A stretch of DNA of 7,854 nt from Rickettsiales bacterium. GTDB taxonomy: Bacteria > Pseudomonadota > Alphaproteobacteria > Rickettsiales > JANQQO01. Where the stretch lies: positions 1 to 7,854 of the forward strand of contig JANQQO010000066.1 in assembly GCA_028289305.1 (NCBI GenBank). Reading direction: 5' to 3'. The translations under genes and the position numbers were made by a program. This document shows, piece by piece, positions 1 to 5,417 of the stretch. Each line of letters starts with the position of its first letter. Positions within the stretch are counted from its first letter, which is position 1. The notes under the pieces are model-generated. The model had not been told where the DNA came from and did no database searches. It worked only from the letters and a program-made list of their open reading frames with translations.

Positions 1-818
1 CCGCCACTATCAATGGGGGTGGAGCCGCCGGTAGAACCCGTACCCGTGGAAGGCGGGGTGATAGGAGTAGGTGAAATCACCACATCCTCTCCCTCCGCAT
101 CACTACCCGTCTCTTCCACCGGAATGTCATCCACCTCATTTGGCGCTTCTGCTACAGGGGTGTTTGTGTTCTCCTCTGCGTCACGATCGAGTATTTCTTC
201 ATCGGGGTTGTCTAATACCCCATCCTCGGCGGTGAGTTTATTCAAACGTAGGGCAAACAGATCCAGATCGTCATCGTTGATGCTGGATGGAGTGCGTAAA
301 TTAAGCGGATCTAGGAAATCTAGATTGGTGCGGAATTGCTGCGAGAGCACCGGCACTAAATAGCCGCTATCAGCATCGAGTGTGAAGCGTGCGCGCCCAA
401 TATAGTCATCAAAACCGATATCAATTTCGAGCCCATCTACCTCAGAACGGCTTGGAACAATCACCATTTGTGACAGCACGGTTTTTACCGCACTTGCATC
501 ACCGGAGAAGGTGAGCGTGCCGGTATTGGGATCGGCGTTGATTTCCACGCCATCCTGCTGTTTGGCTTTGATCAGTACTGCACCGGGATCAGACAGGGTC
601 ATGGTGAGCGAAATCGCACCATTGCCTTGCACCGCGGAGCTTAGATCTACCGCAGTGGTCTTCCCAGCAGCATCGCCGGCAGAAGGCTCAAGACTGGCCA
701 GCTCCTCAACGGAGAGCTCCTTGCCCGTGGCGTTATAGATTACCACGAAGTCTTGGGCTTTCTGCGCGGTGTCTTCTGCGCTGATCACCGCTTTTATGAT
801 ATGTGGTTCTTTAGCCAT
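1..818 (-). CDS. Large acidic surface/secreted protein, N-terminal part (partial)
   Basis: An open frame starts with ATG at 818 (MAKEPHIIKAV...) and runs 272 codons to the left edge without a stop, so the C-terminus is missing. There is no Sec signal peptide or membrane segment. Residues ~55-140 read like one bacterial cadherin/VCBS-type repeat: a strand 'ISLTMTLSDPGA', then 'NTGTLTFSGDASAVKTVL', then 'VDGLEIDIGFDDYIG'. This GTLTFSG / VxxxL / IxIxFDD spacing is common in giant type I-secreted (RTX) adhesins. Residues ~165-272 are Asp/Glu-rich (INDDDLDLF, DNPDEEILDRDAEEN) and end in a Pro/Thr/Gly/Ser linker (PPSTGTGSTGGSTP), which looks like disordered linker before further repeats. Inference: a calcium-dependent, type I-exported surface protein. 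The export signal would lie at the unseen C-terminus. No strong Shine-Dalgarno sequence precedes the ATG. The family is fairly sure only for the visible domain; the function is a guess. Confidence 0.7.
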   Translation of the reverse strand, partial: MAKEPHIIKAVISAEDTAQKAQDFVVIYNATGKELSVEELASLEPSAGDAAGKTTAVDLSSAVQGNGAISLTMTLSDPGAVLIKAKQQDGVEINADPNTGTLTFSGDASAVKTVLSQMVIVPSRSEVDGLEIDIGFDDYIGRARFTLDADSGYLVPVLSQQFRTNLDFLDPLNLRTPSSINDDDLDLFALRLNKLTAEDGVLDNPDEEILDRDAEENTNTPVAEAPNEVDDIPVEETGSDAEGEDVVISPTPITPPSTGTGSTGGSTPIDSG

Positions 819-844
819 AAACTATCTACAATTTTAACCAAATT

Positions 845-871
845 AAGGAAAAATGCTTTCCAGTTTTCCTT
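845..871 (-). promoter_or_regulatory. Leader hairpin of the surface-protein gene
   Basis: AAGGAAAA (845-852) and TTTTCCTT (864-871) form a perfect 8-bp inverted repeat with an 11-base loop. It lies 27-53 bases upstream of the ATG at 818, inside the likely 5' leader. It could influence translation or message stability. It could also be chance in an AT-rich stretch. Confidence 0.35.
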
Positions 872-891
872 TGTTTCTCATACAGTTATAG

Positions 892-902
892 ATAATACTA
901 TA
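892..902 (-). promoter_or_regulatory. Candidate -10 element of the surface-protein gene
   Basis: On the minus strand this reads TATAGTATTAT, giving two overlapping good -10 hexamers: TATAGT (902-897) and TATTAT (897-892). It lies ~75-85 bases upstream of the ATG at 818, just downstream of the CtrA-box match. No good sigma-70 -35 hexamer is seen at the usual distance, which fits an activator-dependent promoter. Confidence 0.4.
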
Positions 903-908
903 AAAAGG

Positions 909-924
909 TTAAAAAAACGTTAAC
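909..924. promoter_or_regulatory. CtrA-box match TTAA-N7-TTAAC
   Basis: TTAA (909-912), seven bases, then TTAAC (920-924) matches exactly the full binding consensus known for the alphaproteobacterial cell-cycle regulator CtrA. It sits immediately upstream of the candidate -10 of the minus-strand surface-protein gene, where a CtrA activation site overlapping the -35 region would be. A looser TTAA-N5-TTAA pair occurs at 834-846, closer to the gene. The match is seen directly. Its use by CtrA is inference, because short AT-rich motifs arise by chance in such sequence. Confidence 0.45.
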
Positions 925-926
925 GA

Positions 927-973
927 ATGCAAAATAAATGCGTTTTTATGCAAAAAATATGATGATTTTGCAT
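927..973. repeat. Three copies of ATGCAAAA, two direct and one inverted
   Basis: ATGCAAAA occurs at 927-934 and 948-955, and its reverse complement TTTTGCAT at 966-973, all next to the CtrA-box match. Repeated 8-mers in direct and inverted orientation upstream of a promoter suggest a protein-binding region. No regulator is identified, and AT-richness raises the chance of coincidence. Confidence 0.35.
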
Positions 974-1087
974 GGCAATTAAGGGGTATTTAGGGAAAAT
1001 TGGGTTTTTGGGTGCGGGAATATGAGGGTGTGGGGATGCGTAGAGGTATTACAATCTATGTTTATCAATAGGATAGATTTTTTCGGG

Positions 1088-1144
1088 CTGGATTAAGCGT
1101 GTCATGCTTTTTGCAGAGCAAAAACCCCGCCACGCTTAATCCAG
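1088..1144. repeat. Perfect 14-bp inverted repeat with a second hairpin nested inside
   Basis: CTGGATTAAGCGTG (1088-1101) is matched exactly by CACGCTTAATCCAG (1131-1144). Inside the 29-base spacer, TTTTTGC (1108-1114) pairs with GCAAAAA (1118-1124) around a 3-base loop. The outer stem has no T-run on its exit side on either strand, so it is not a textbook terminator. On the minus strand, however, a GGGG-TTTTT stretch (1129-1120) could end an alternative stem with upstream C-runs near 1150, so fabF transcripts may terminate here. Other possibilities are a dispersed palindromic element or a cruciform. No open frame is associated. Confidence 0.6.
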
Positions 1145-1184
1145 CGAGAGGGGGCATGTGCGGTGCAGGTGGTAAGGTTGTTTT

Positions 1185-1360
1185 ATAAATACGCTCATGC
1201 GTCGTCCGTCTTCGCTCTTTGAGCTACGCCGCGACAGGCGTAGGCTGCGCTCCCACTTGGTCGCTAGTCGTCGCCTTCGGCTCCTCCGGCTATTATATAA
1301 TTACGTTCAAGCGCCGGGCGGGCTCGCTCAATGCTCGCATCTCGTCGCTAGCGCTCCTCC
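1185..1360. repeat. Pair of degenerate direct repeat units downstream of fabF
   Basis: Two related units lie side by side. The opening 20 bases at 1185-1204 and 1297-1316 agree at 16 of 20 positions (ATAANTACGNTCANGCGNCG). Both units end in TCGTCGC-N4/5-GCTCCTCC, at 1268-1287 and 1342-1360. The first unit is longer and holds a small palindrome, CTACGCC (1224-1230) with GGCGTAG (1237-1243). The stretch is GC-rich and repetitive and lies directly after the fabF stop. Open frames across it are antisense shadows with no recognisable product. It looks like a decayed intergenic repeat family. Together with 819-1184 it fills the 558-base gap between the surface-protein gene and fabF. Confidence 0.5.
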
Positions 1361-1376
1361 ACTGCTTGCGGTGGGC

Positions 1377-2636
1377 TTATTTCAAGCGTTTGAAGACCAG
1401 GGAGGCGTTGGTGCCGCCGAAGCCGAAGGAATTGGACAATACGGCGTTGATGGGGCGTTCTTTCGCGGTTAAGGGGACCAGATCGATATCGCATTCCTCT
1501 TCAGGGTCATTCAGATTCAGCGTCGGTGGGGCGATGTTATCGCGCATGGCGAGGATTGAGAAGATCGCTTCCACACTGCCTGCCGCGACCAGGAGATGGC
1601 CGATCGAGGATTTGGTCGAAGACATGGAGAGCGCTGTGGTAGCATCCCCGAATAGGCGCTTCACGGCGCGCAGCTCAATCATATCCCCTGCCGGGGTAGA
1701 GGTGCCATGGGCGTTGACATAATCGATATCTTCTGGGGCGAGACCGGCCCAGTTAAGCGCGCTTTGCATAGCGCGGAAGCCTCCGTCACCCTCTGGTTCA
1801 GGCGAGGTGATGTGATAAGCGTCGCCGGACATACCGTAGCCAGCCCATTCGCAATAAATTTCTGCGCCACGGGCCTTGGCGTGTTCGTATTCTTCTAAGA
1901 TGACGATACCCGCACCTTCGCCCATCACGAAGCCATCGCGCTGTTTATCCCAGGGGCGGGAGGCGGTTTCAGGCGCGTCGTTAAAATTGGTGGAGAGCGC
2001 GCGGGCAGCGGCAAAGCCGGCCACGCCAACATAGCAAAGCGCGCCTTCTGCGCCGCCAGCGATCATCACATCAGCATCCCCGAGGGCGATCAGCCGTGCG
2101 GCATCGCCAATTGCGTGCGCGCCGGTGGAGCACGCGGTGACCACTGCGTGGTTCGGGCCCTTAAACCCATGCTGAATCGAGATTTGCCCGGAGGCGAGAT
2201 TGATGAGGCTTGCGGGGATAAAGAAGGGGCTCACGCGTTTAGCGCCTTTTTCGATGGCGATGCGGACGCTGTTTTCAATCGCAGGGAGGCCGCCAATGCC
2301 GGAGCCGACCATGACGCCGGTGCGGTGCTGTTTTTCTTCGGTATCGGCACTCCAGCCAGCATCTTCTAGCGCCATCGCCGCCGCGCCCATCGCATAATGG
2401 ATGAAAGTATCCATTTTTTTCTGCTCTTTGGGGGGAATCCAGCGATCGGCTTGAAACTGTTCGTCACTATCGCCATAAGGCACTTCGCCGGCAATGCGTG
2501 CAGGCAATTCAGACGCATCAAAACGTGCGATGGGCCCAAGGCCCGATTCGCCAGCGGTCAATTTTTTCCAGGAAGCTTCTACTCCGCAGGCAAGGGGCGT
2601 GACCAACCCCAGGCCTGTGACTACTACACGTCGCAT
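1377..2636 (-). CDS. fabF: Beta-ketoacyl-[acyl-carrier-protein] synthase II (FabF)
   Basis: This enzyme condenses malonyl-ACP with a growing acyl-ACP in the cytoplasm, the elongation step of type II fatty-acid synthesis. The protein is 419 residues, close to the usual ~410-415. It opens with 'MRRVVVTGLGLVTPLACG', the typical KAS II start. The catalytic set is complete: Cys169 in TACSTG, His310 in NAHGTSTPAGD, Lys342 and His347 in SSTKSSIGHLLVAAG. The C-terminal Gly-rich motif NSFGFGGTNAS (402-412) is intact. The ATG at 2636 begins the canonical N-terminus; the Shine-Dalgarno sequence is weak (GATGAG). The gene lies 80 bases downstream of acpP in the usual fabG-acpP-fabF order and is presumably co-transcribed with it. 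In many bacteria mltG or pabC follows fabF, but here the fab block ends with this gene. Identity is close to certain. Confidence 0.98.
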   Translation of the reverse strand: MRRVVVTGLGLVTPLACGVEASWKKLTAGESGLGPIARFDASELPARIAGEVPYGDSDEQFQADRWIPPKEQKKMDTFIHYAMGAAAMALEDAGWSADTEEKQHRTGVMVGSGIGGLPAIENSVRIAIEKGAKRVSPFFIPASLINLASGQISIQHGFKGPNHAVVTACSTGAHAIGDAARLIALGDADVMIAGGAEGALCYVGVAGFAAARALSTNFNDAPETASRPWDKQRDGFVMGEGAGIVILEEYEHAKARGAEIYCEWAGYGMSGDAYHITSPEPEGDGGFRAMQSALNWAGLAPEDIDYVNAHGTSTPAGDMIELRAVKRLFGDATTALSMSSTKSSIGHLLVAAGSVEAIFSILAMRDNIAPPTLNLNDPEEECDIDLVPLTAKERPINAVLSNSFGFGGTNASLVFKRLK

Positions 2637-2668
2637 GTCTATCTACTCATCTAAAATGTGGCGGAGGC

Positions 2669-2695
2669 GCAGCATTGCACGATTTGCATTGCTGC
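2669..2695. promoter_or_regulatory. Hairpin in the acpP-fabF intergenic gap
   Basis: GCAGCATTGCA (2669-2679) pairs with TGCATTGCTGC (2685-2695) at 10 of 11 positions around a 5-base loop. It sits in the 80-base gap after the acpP stop. No T-run follows on the minus strand, so it is unlikely to be a full terminator. A plausible role is protecting or processing the acpP message so that ACP is made in excess over FabF. That role is inference. Confidence 0.5.
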
Positions 2696-2716
2696 TATGC
2701 CATGGGAGATGACGAA

Positions 2717-2950
2717 TTACACCGTTTCTTCAATGAACTTAACGGCGTCTTCCACTGTGGCGATTTTTTCAGCAGCATCGTCTGGGATTTCGATGCCAAA
2801 TTCTTCTTCAAAGGCCATGACAAGTTCTACTTGGTCAAGGCTATCAGCGCCTAAATCGTCAGTGAAACTGGCTTTTTGTGTCACTTTGTCTTCATCTACA
2901 TCGAGATGTTCTGCAACGATTTTCGCTACGCGTTTTTGAATGTCACTCAT
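2717..2950 (-). CDS. acpP: Acyl carrier protein
   Basis: ACP carries acyl intermediates on a 4'-phosphopantetheine arm through all steps of fatty-acid synthesis. The protein is 77 residues, small and strongly acidic, with the four-helix ACP pattern. The attachment serine is Ser37 in 'LGADSLDQVELVM', the canonical DSL motif at its canonical position. The chosen start is the ATG at 2950 (MSDIQKRV). It has a strong GAGGA Shine-Dalgarno sequence six bases upstream and gives the standard family N-terminus. A GTG four codons earlier (2962) would place the start in front of that ribosome-binding site and is rejected. It lies 64 bases downstream of fabG and 80 upstream of fabF. A candidate promoter of its own lies in the upstream gap, consistent with the high ACP demand seen in other bacteria. 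Confidence 0.98.
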   Translation of the reverse strand: MSDIQKRVAKIVAEHLDVDEDKVTQKASFTDDLGADSLDQVELVMAFEEEFGIEIPDDAAEKIATVEDAVKFIEETV

Positions 2951-2986
2951 ACGTTTCCTCACTGAGAAGTTCTTGATCTCCGTTCA

Positions 2987-3013
2987 TTTATAGGAAGTGA
3001 TATAAAAAATCAA
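2987..3013 (-). promoter_or_regulatory. Candidate acpP promoter
   Basis: On the minus strand TTGATT (3013-3008) is followed after 15 bases by TATAAA (2992-2987). The spacer is shorter than the ideal 17. The -10 lies ~37 bases before the acpP ATG, and the -35 begins at the fabG stop. It would let acpP be transcribed above the level of fabG. The hexamers are seen directly; activity is untested. Confidence 0.4.
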
Positions 3014-3014
3014 C

Positions 3015-3746
3015 CTATACCATCAACATGCCGCCATTCACATGTAGCGTTTGTCCGGTGATGTACTGTGAGCCTTCACTTGCCAGGAATAGCGCTGTGT
3101 GGGCGATATCCTCTGGGGTGCCGAATGCGCCGAGCGGGATGGCGCTTAGCATCGCGTTTTGTTGCTCTTCGGTGAGAGCGTCGGTCATCGCGGTTTTGAT
3201 GAAGCCTGGGGCGATGGTGTTGACAGTGATGCCGCGGCTGGCGACCTCGGCGGCGATGGATTTGCCCATGCCGATAATGCCGGCTTTCGATGCGGCGTAA
3301 TTCGCCTGGCCGGGATTGCCCATAACGCCGACGATGGAGGAGATATTGATGATGCGGCCATGTTTGCGCTTCATCATGCCGCGGAGTAGGGATTTAGTGA
3401 GGGTGAAGGCCGCGGTGAGATTAACATTGAGTACGGTTTGAAAATCTTCCTCCGACATACGCATGGTGAGGTTATCACGGGTGATGCCGGCGTTATTGAT
3501 GAGAATATCCACACTGCCGAGGGTTTCTTCCGTCTGTTTTGCCAGGGTTTTAACGGCTTCCAGATCGCTTAAGTTACACGGCAGGATGTGACAGCGCTCA
3601 CCGAGCGTATCAGCGATGTTTTTTAAGGCATCTTCGCGCGTGCCAGAAAGCGCCACGGTGGCGCCAGCACCATGGAGCGCGGTGGCGATTGTCCCGCCAA
3701 TACCGCCGCTAGCGCCGGTGATAAGAGCTGTTTTGCCTGTGAGCAT
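3015..3746 (-). CDS. fabG: 3-oxoacyl-[acyl-carrier-protein] reductase (FabG)
   Basis: FabG is the NADPH-dependent reductase of beta-ketoacyl-ACP, the first reduction in each fatty-acid elongation cycle; it works as a cytoplasmic tetramer. The protein is 243 residues, the usual length. It is a classical short-chain dehydrogenase: cofactor motif TGASGGIG at 10-17, NNAG at 84-87, structural Asn in LNVNL near 109, catalytic Ser137 in NISSIVG, and Tyr150 and Lys154 in the YAASK motif. The C-terminus 'ITGQTLHVNGGMLMV' is typical of FabG. The ATG at 3746 has AAGGAA as Shine-Dalgarno sequence at good spacing. Many SDRs look alike, but position directly before acpP and fabF makes the assignment secure. 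The usual upstream partner fabD is not here; a GNAT gene and a palindromic repeat precede it. Confidence 0.97.
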   Translation of the reverse strand: MLTGKTALITGASGGIGGTIATALHGAGATVALSGTREDALKNIADTLGERCHILPCNLSDLEAVKTLAKQTEETLGSVDILINNAGITRDNLTMRMSEEDFQTVLNVNLTAAFTLTKSLLRGMMKRKHGRIINISSIVGVMGNPGQANYAASKAGIIGMGKSIAAEVASRGITVNTIAPGFIKTAMTDALTEEQQNAMLSAIPLGAFGTPEDIAHTALFLASEGSQYITGQTLHVNGGMLMV

Positions 3747-3788
3747 AAGAATTCCTTTTTGATGTTATTTGTTTCTTCACCTAACATT

Positions 3789-3888
3789 CCTCCCCCATTA
3801 GGGGGGAGGCTAGGAGGGGGCGAGTAATGATAGATCTATCGTTCTTGGCCCCCACCCTATCCCTCCCCCTCCCCCTAAGGGGGAGGGG
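3789..3888. repeat. REP/BIME-like pair of inverted palindromes
   Basis: Two C/G-run hairpins face each other between the GNAT gene and fabG. Hairpin 1 is CCTCCCCC (3789-3796) with GGGGGAGG (3802-3809). Hairpin 2 is a perfect 10-bp stem, CCCCTCCCCC (3866-3875) with GGGGGAGGGG (3879-3888), around TAA. The flanking segments GGCTAGGAGGGGGC and GGCCCCCACCCTATCCC are roughly reverse-complementary, so the block is an imperfect long palindrome. It is centred on a perfect 12-bp palindrome GATAGATCTATC (3829-3840). This tail-to-tail layout is typical of repetitive extragenic palindromes. It could stop transcription from the GNAT gene or stabilise message ends. Confidence 0.7.
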
Positions 3889-3939
3889 AAATATCGCTGG
3901 AATGACATTATTTGTGTGTTGGGGTTTGTGCAGGAAAAA

Positions 3940-4434
3940 CTATGCGTTGTCAAGCGGGTAGCCGAAGGACCAGAAATCGATATGCCACCAATGGTCGGGG
4001 TGGTGGCCCTCTTCTTTCATGCCGAGATGGCGGTAAAACGCGCAGGCGGCTTCGTTCGGCGCGGTGAGTATGATTTTATGTAGGCCAAGCGTGGCATAGC
4101 GCTCGCAGGCAGCGGTGAATAACGCGCGGCCAATTCCTGTTTTTTGGTGCTCTGCTGCTACTATGAGCCACGCAATGGTGGCTACCCCGCCTTCCTGGGC
4201 GGTCCCAAGCAATAGGCCGATCGGATTTTTATCCGCATCCCAGGCGGCAAACAAGGCGCTGTCATGCCGCTCAATACGCTGGGTGAGCGCAACTGGGTTC
4301 CAGAATTCGCTATATTGGCAGATTGCCTGCGGCGGCAAATCAGAGAATTGTTGCTTTAATTGCTGCGAAAGGAAGGTGTGCACCGTGTGAATGTCGGGCA
4401 GAGTGATGGGGCGAATGTCGATAGTGGGAGGCAT
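3940..4434 (-). CDS. GNAT-family N-acetyltransferase
   Basis: The protein is 164 residues, a normal length for a single-domain GNAT enzyme that moves an acetyl group from acetyl-CoA to an amine. The acetyl-CoA pyrophosphate-binding motif A is visible as 'AEHQKTGIGRALF' (94-106), with the Q-x-x-G-x-G core at 97-102. Motif B follows at 117-140 (LGLHKIILTAPNEAACAFYRHLGMKEEG), where the AxxFYxxLGM ending is diagnostic. The N-terminal third (IDIRPITLPDIHTVHTFL) matches the usual first strand and helix. The tail is rich in His and Trp (HHPDHWWHIDFWSFGY) and may shape the acceptor site. The substrate cannot be read from sequence. The start at 4434 lacks a clear Shine-Dalgarno sequence. A strong terminator lies just upstream, so the gene probably has its own promoter. 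No functional link to fabG downstream is evident. Confidence 0.88.
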   Translation of the reverse strand: MPPTIDIRPITLPDIHTVHTFLSQQLKQQFSDLPPQAICQYSEFWNPVALTQRIERHDSALFAAWDADKNPIGLLLGTAQEGGVATIAWLIVAAEHQKTGIGRALFTAACERYATLGLHKIILTAPNEAACAFYRHLGMKEEGHHPDHWWHIDFWSFGYPLDNA

Positions 4435-4473
4435 AAGATCGCAAAGATCGTAGAATTTTTTTGCATTTGGGGC

Positions 4474-4524
4474 AATAAAAAAGCCAGGCGACCGGAGATA
4501 GCCATGTATCTACCGGTGCCTGGC
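4474..4524 (-). terminator. Intrinsic terminator downstream of the XRE regulator
   Basis: A 17-bp stem is built from GCCAGGC/GCCTGGC (4483-4489 with 4518-4524), ACCGG/CCGGT (4491-4495 with 4513-4517) and AGATA/TATCT (4496-4500 with 4507-4511). It has two single-base bulges and a 6-base loop (4501-4506). On the minus strand it is followed at once by TTTTTTATT. It lies 112 bases after the regulator stop and separates that gene from the GNAT gene. The plus side has no T-run, so termination should act on the minus strand only. Confidence 0.8.
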
Positions 4525-4550
4525 GGGGATGGACCCTATATCAAGGTTTA

Positions 4551-4629
4551 GCGCGAGGGTTATAAAGATTGGAGTGAGCGGTATAAGTAAGGCGGTAAGA
4601 AAATAGTGGTTGTACTACCCCTCACGCGC
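4551..4629 (-). other. Possible structured 3' UTR between the regulator gene and its terminator
   Basis: GCGCGAGGG (4551-4559) pairs with the 4619-4629 region (CCCTCACGCGC) over 9 bp with a two-base bulge. The stem closes a ~60-base segment that starts 6 bases after the regulator stop. A short unpaired stretch and then the intrinsic terminator follow on the minus strand. A stem, linker and terminator are the parts expected of a 3' UTR-derived small RNA, but no known RNA family is recognised. Confidence 0.3.
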
Positions 4630-4635
4630 GCATCC

Positions 4636-5034
4636 TTATTTCCCCGCCATCACCTTCACTAAAACCCGAATCACATCCTGGTGGCGCGCCTTATCGATAT
4701 TGAGGAAATCTTTCATCAATTCGAGGCATTGGCGCTGTTGTGCCAGCTCTTCTGGAGCAAGTTCTTCTAACGAATCTTCGAAGAAGAGTGCTACAGGAAC
4801 ATTGAGTGCTTTTGCCACTTCCCATAAGCGGCTGGCAGCAATGCGATTCTGCGCTTTTTCGTACTTATGGAGCTGTTGATGCGTGACACCAATATGTCCT
4901 GCAAGCTCCTTACGCGTCATACCTTGGGCGATGCGTAGCCGGGTGATCTTCTCACCGATCTGGTGATCGACCGACTCCACATTTTTTGTGCCCTCTGGCG
5001 TGGCTGCGGTTTCTACAGAAGTTATGTCTGTCAT
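4636..5034 (-). CDS. XRE-family helix-turn-helix transcriptional regulator
   Basis: The protein is 132 residues. A Cro/C1-type DNA-binding domain spans about 26-81: 'IGEKITRLRIAQGMTRKELAGHIGVTHQQLHKYEKAQNRIAASRLWEVAKALNV'-type spacing is visible in parts, with recognition helix THQQLHKYEKAQN (51-63) and the closing ALNVPVALFFED (76-87). The N-terminal 22 residues are polar and probably flexible. The C-terminal 45 (EELAPEELAQQ...LVKVMAGK) are helical and may dimerise. It should be a cytoplasmic repressor or activator without a ligand domain. The ATG at 5034 follows an AAGGGGG Shine-Dalgarno sequence. The 383-base divergent region upstream contains concentric palindromes suitable as operators, so autoregulation and control of the small lipoprotein gene are plausible. 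Family is secure; targets are inferred. A known relative type is the short alphaproteobacterial XRE regulator group. Confidence 0.92.
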   Translation of the reverse strand: MTDITSVETAATPEGTKNVESVDHQIGEKITRLRIAQGMTRKELAGHIGVTHQQLHKYEKAQNRIAASRLWEVAKALNVPVALFFEDSLEELAPEELAQQRQCLELMKDFLNIDKARHQDVIRVLVKVMAGK

Positions 5035-5048
5035 AACTTTCCCCCTTT

Positions 5049-5101
5049 AGTTGGTTACGGCAATAGTGCCTACCCCCCTAGGAGCAAGAGGCATGCCAAC
5101 T
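5049..5101. repeat. Inverted repeat at the 5' end of the regulator gene
   Basis: AGTTGG (5049-5054) and CCAACT (5096-5101) are exact inverted copies; the similarity extends outward imperfectly (CCCTTT... and ...TAGGG). One arm lies 14 bases from the regulator ATG, next to its Shine-Dalgarno sequence. It could be an autoregulatory operator arm or a leader stem. The evidence is the repeat alone. Confidence 0.3.
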
Positions 5102-5187
5102 TAGGGTTGATGGCTGGAATGTTGCGGTGAGCCTTGGGTTTAAGGGGTGTCATAGGGGTTTCTTCTGCAGGAGGGTGTGCAACGCTG

Positions 5188-5263
5188 GGTCACTTTTTTT
5201 GTTTTATTATGGGACGGGAGGGGGTGATGAGGTGATAATCCCATAATGGGACATGCAGTGACC
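5188..5263. promoter_or_regulatory. Two nearly concentric inverted repeats, candidate operator
   Basis: GGTCACT (5188-5194) matches AGTGACC (5257-5263). Inside it ATTATGGGA (5206-5214) matches TCCCATAAT (5239-5247). Both pairs are exact and their centres differ by one base (5225.5 and 5226.5). The right inner arm is also part of a local dyad CCCAT-A-ATGGG (5240-5250), and ATNATGGGAC occurs twice in direct orientation (5206-5215, 5243-5252). This sits in the divergent region between the XRE regulator and the lipoprotein gene, the natural place for operators of that regulator. Binding is inferred. Confidence 0.5.
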
Positions 5264-5304
5264 AGAGGTTGCGTATATAGTGTATAGGGTCGCCTTTTTC
5301 TACT

Positions 5305-5348
5305 AAAAGTGGAATAATTCTTTACTTTTTGGATGAATTTGTTATATC
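5305..5348 (+). promoter_or_regulatory. Candidate promoter with overlapping dyad for the small lipoprotein gene
   Basis: TTTACT (5321-5326) and TATATC (5343-5348), 16 bases apart, are fair -35 and -10 elements about 70 bases before the ATG at 5418. A dyad AAAAGT (5305-5310) / ACTTTT (5324-5329), enclosing GAAT-A-ATTC (5312-5320), overlaps the -35. A repressor bound there would block polymerase. The hexamers deviate from consensus. Confidence 0.4.
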
Positions 5349-5376
5349 TAAAGAATTGAAACAGCTAGTTTAACAG

Positions 5377-5395
5377 GAAAGTGTGAATCACTTTC
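5377..5395 (+). promoter_or_regulatory. 19-base dyad in the lipoprotein leader
   Basis: GAAAGTG (5377-5383) and CACTTTC (5389-5395) form a perfect 7-bp inverted repeat with a 5-base spacer, 22 bases before the start codon and just before the purine-rich ribosome-binding region. It is either a leader RNA hairpin or a second operator. Confidence 0.4.
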
Positions 5396-5417
5396 GGGGG
5401 GAGAGCGGGGTAGTGTG

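Noticed and set aside
819..1376. CRISPR array or tRNA in the gap after fabF
   Set aside because: The repeats are two degenerate units without regular spacers, and no cloverleaf could be folded from the sequence by eye.
1219..1722. 167-codon plus-strand open frame
   Set aside because: It is antisense to fabF and the GC-rich repeat; the translation shows no domain, and fabF is certain on the other strand.
2951..2962. GTG start extending ACP by four residues
   Set aside because: It would place the strong GAGGA ribosome-binding site inside the coding region; MSDIQ is the standard ACP start.
4504..4551. 15-residue plus-strand peptide MYLPVPGGDGPYIKV with GGAGA upstream, its ATG in the terminator loop
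   Set aside because: It is very short and lies in the minus-strand terminator stem; no plus-strand promoter or downstream gene supports a leader peptide.
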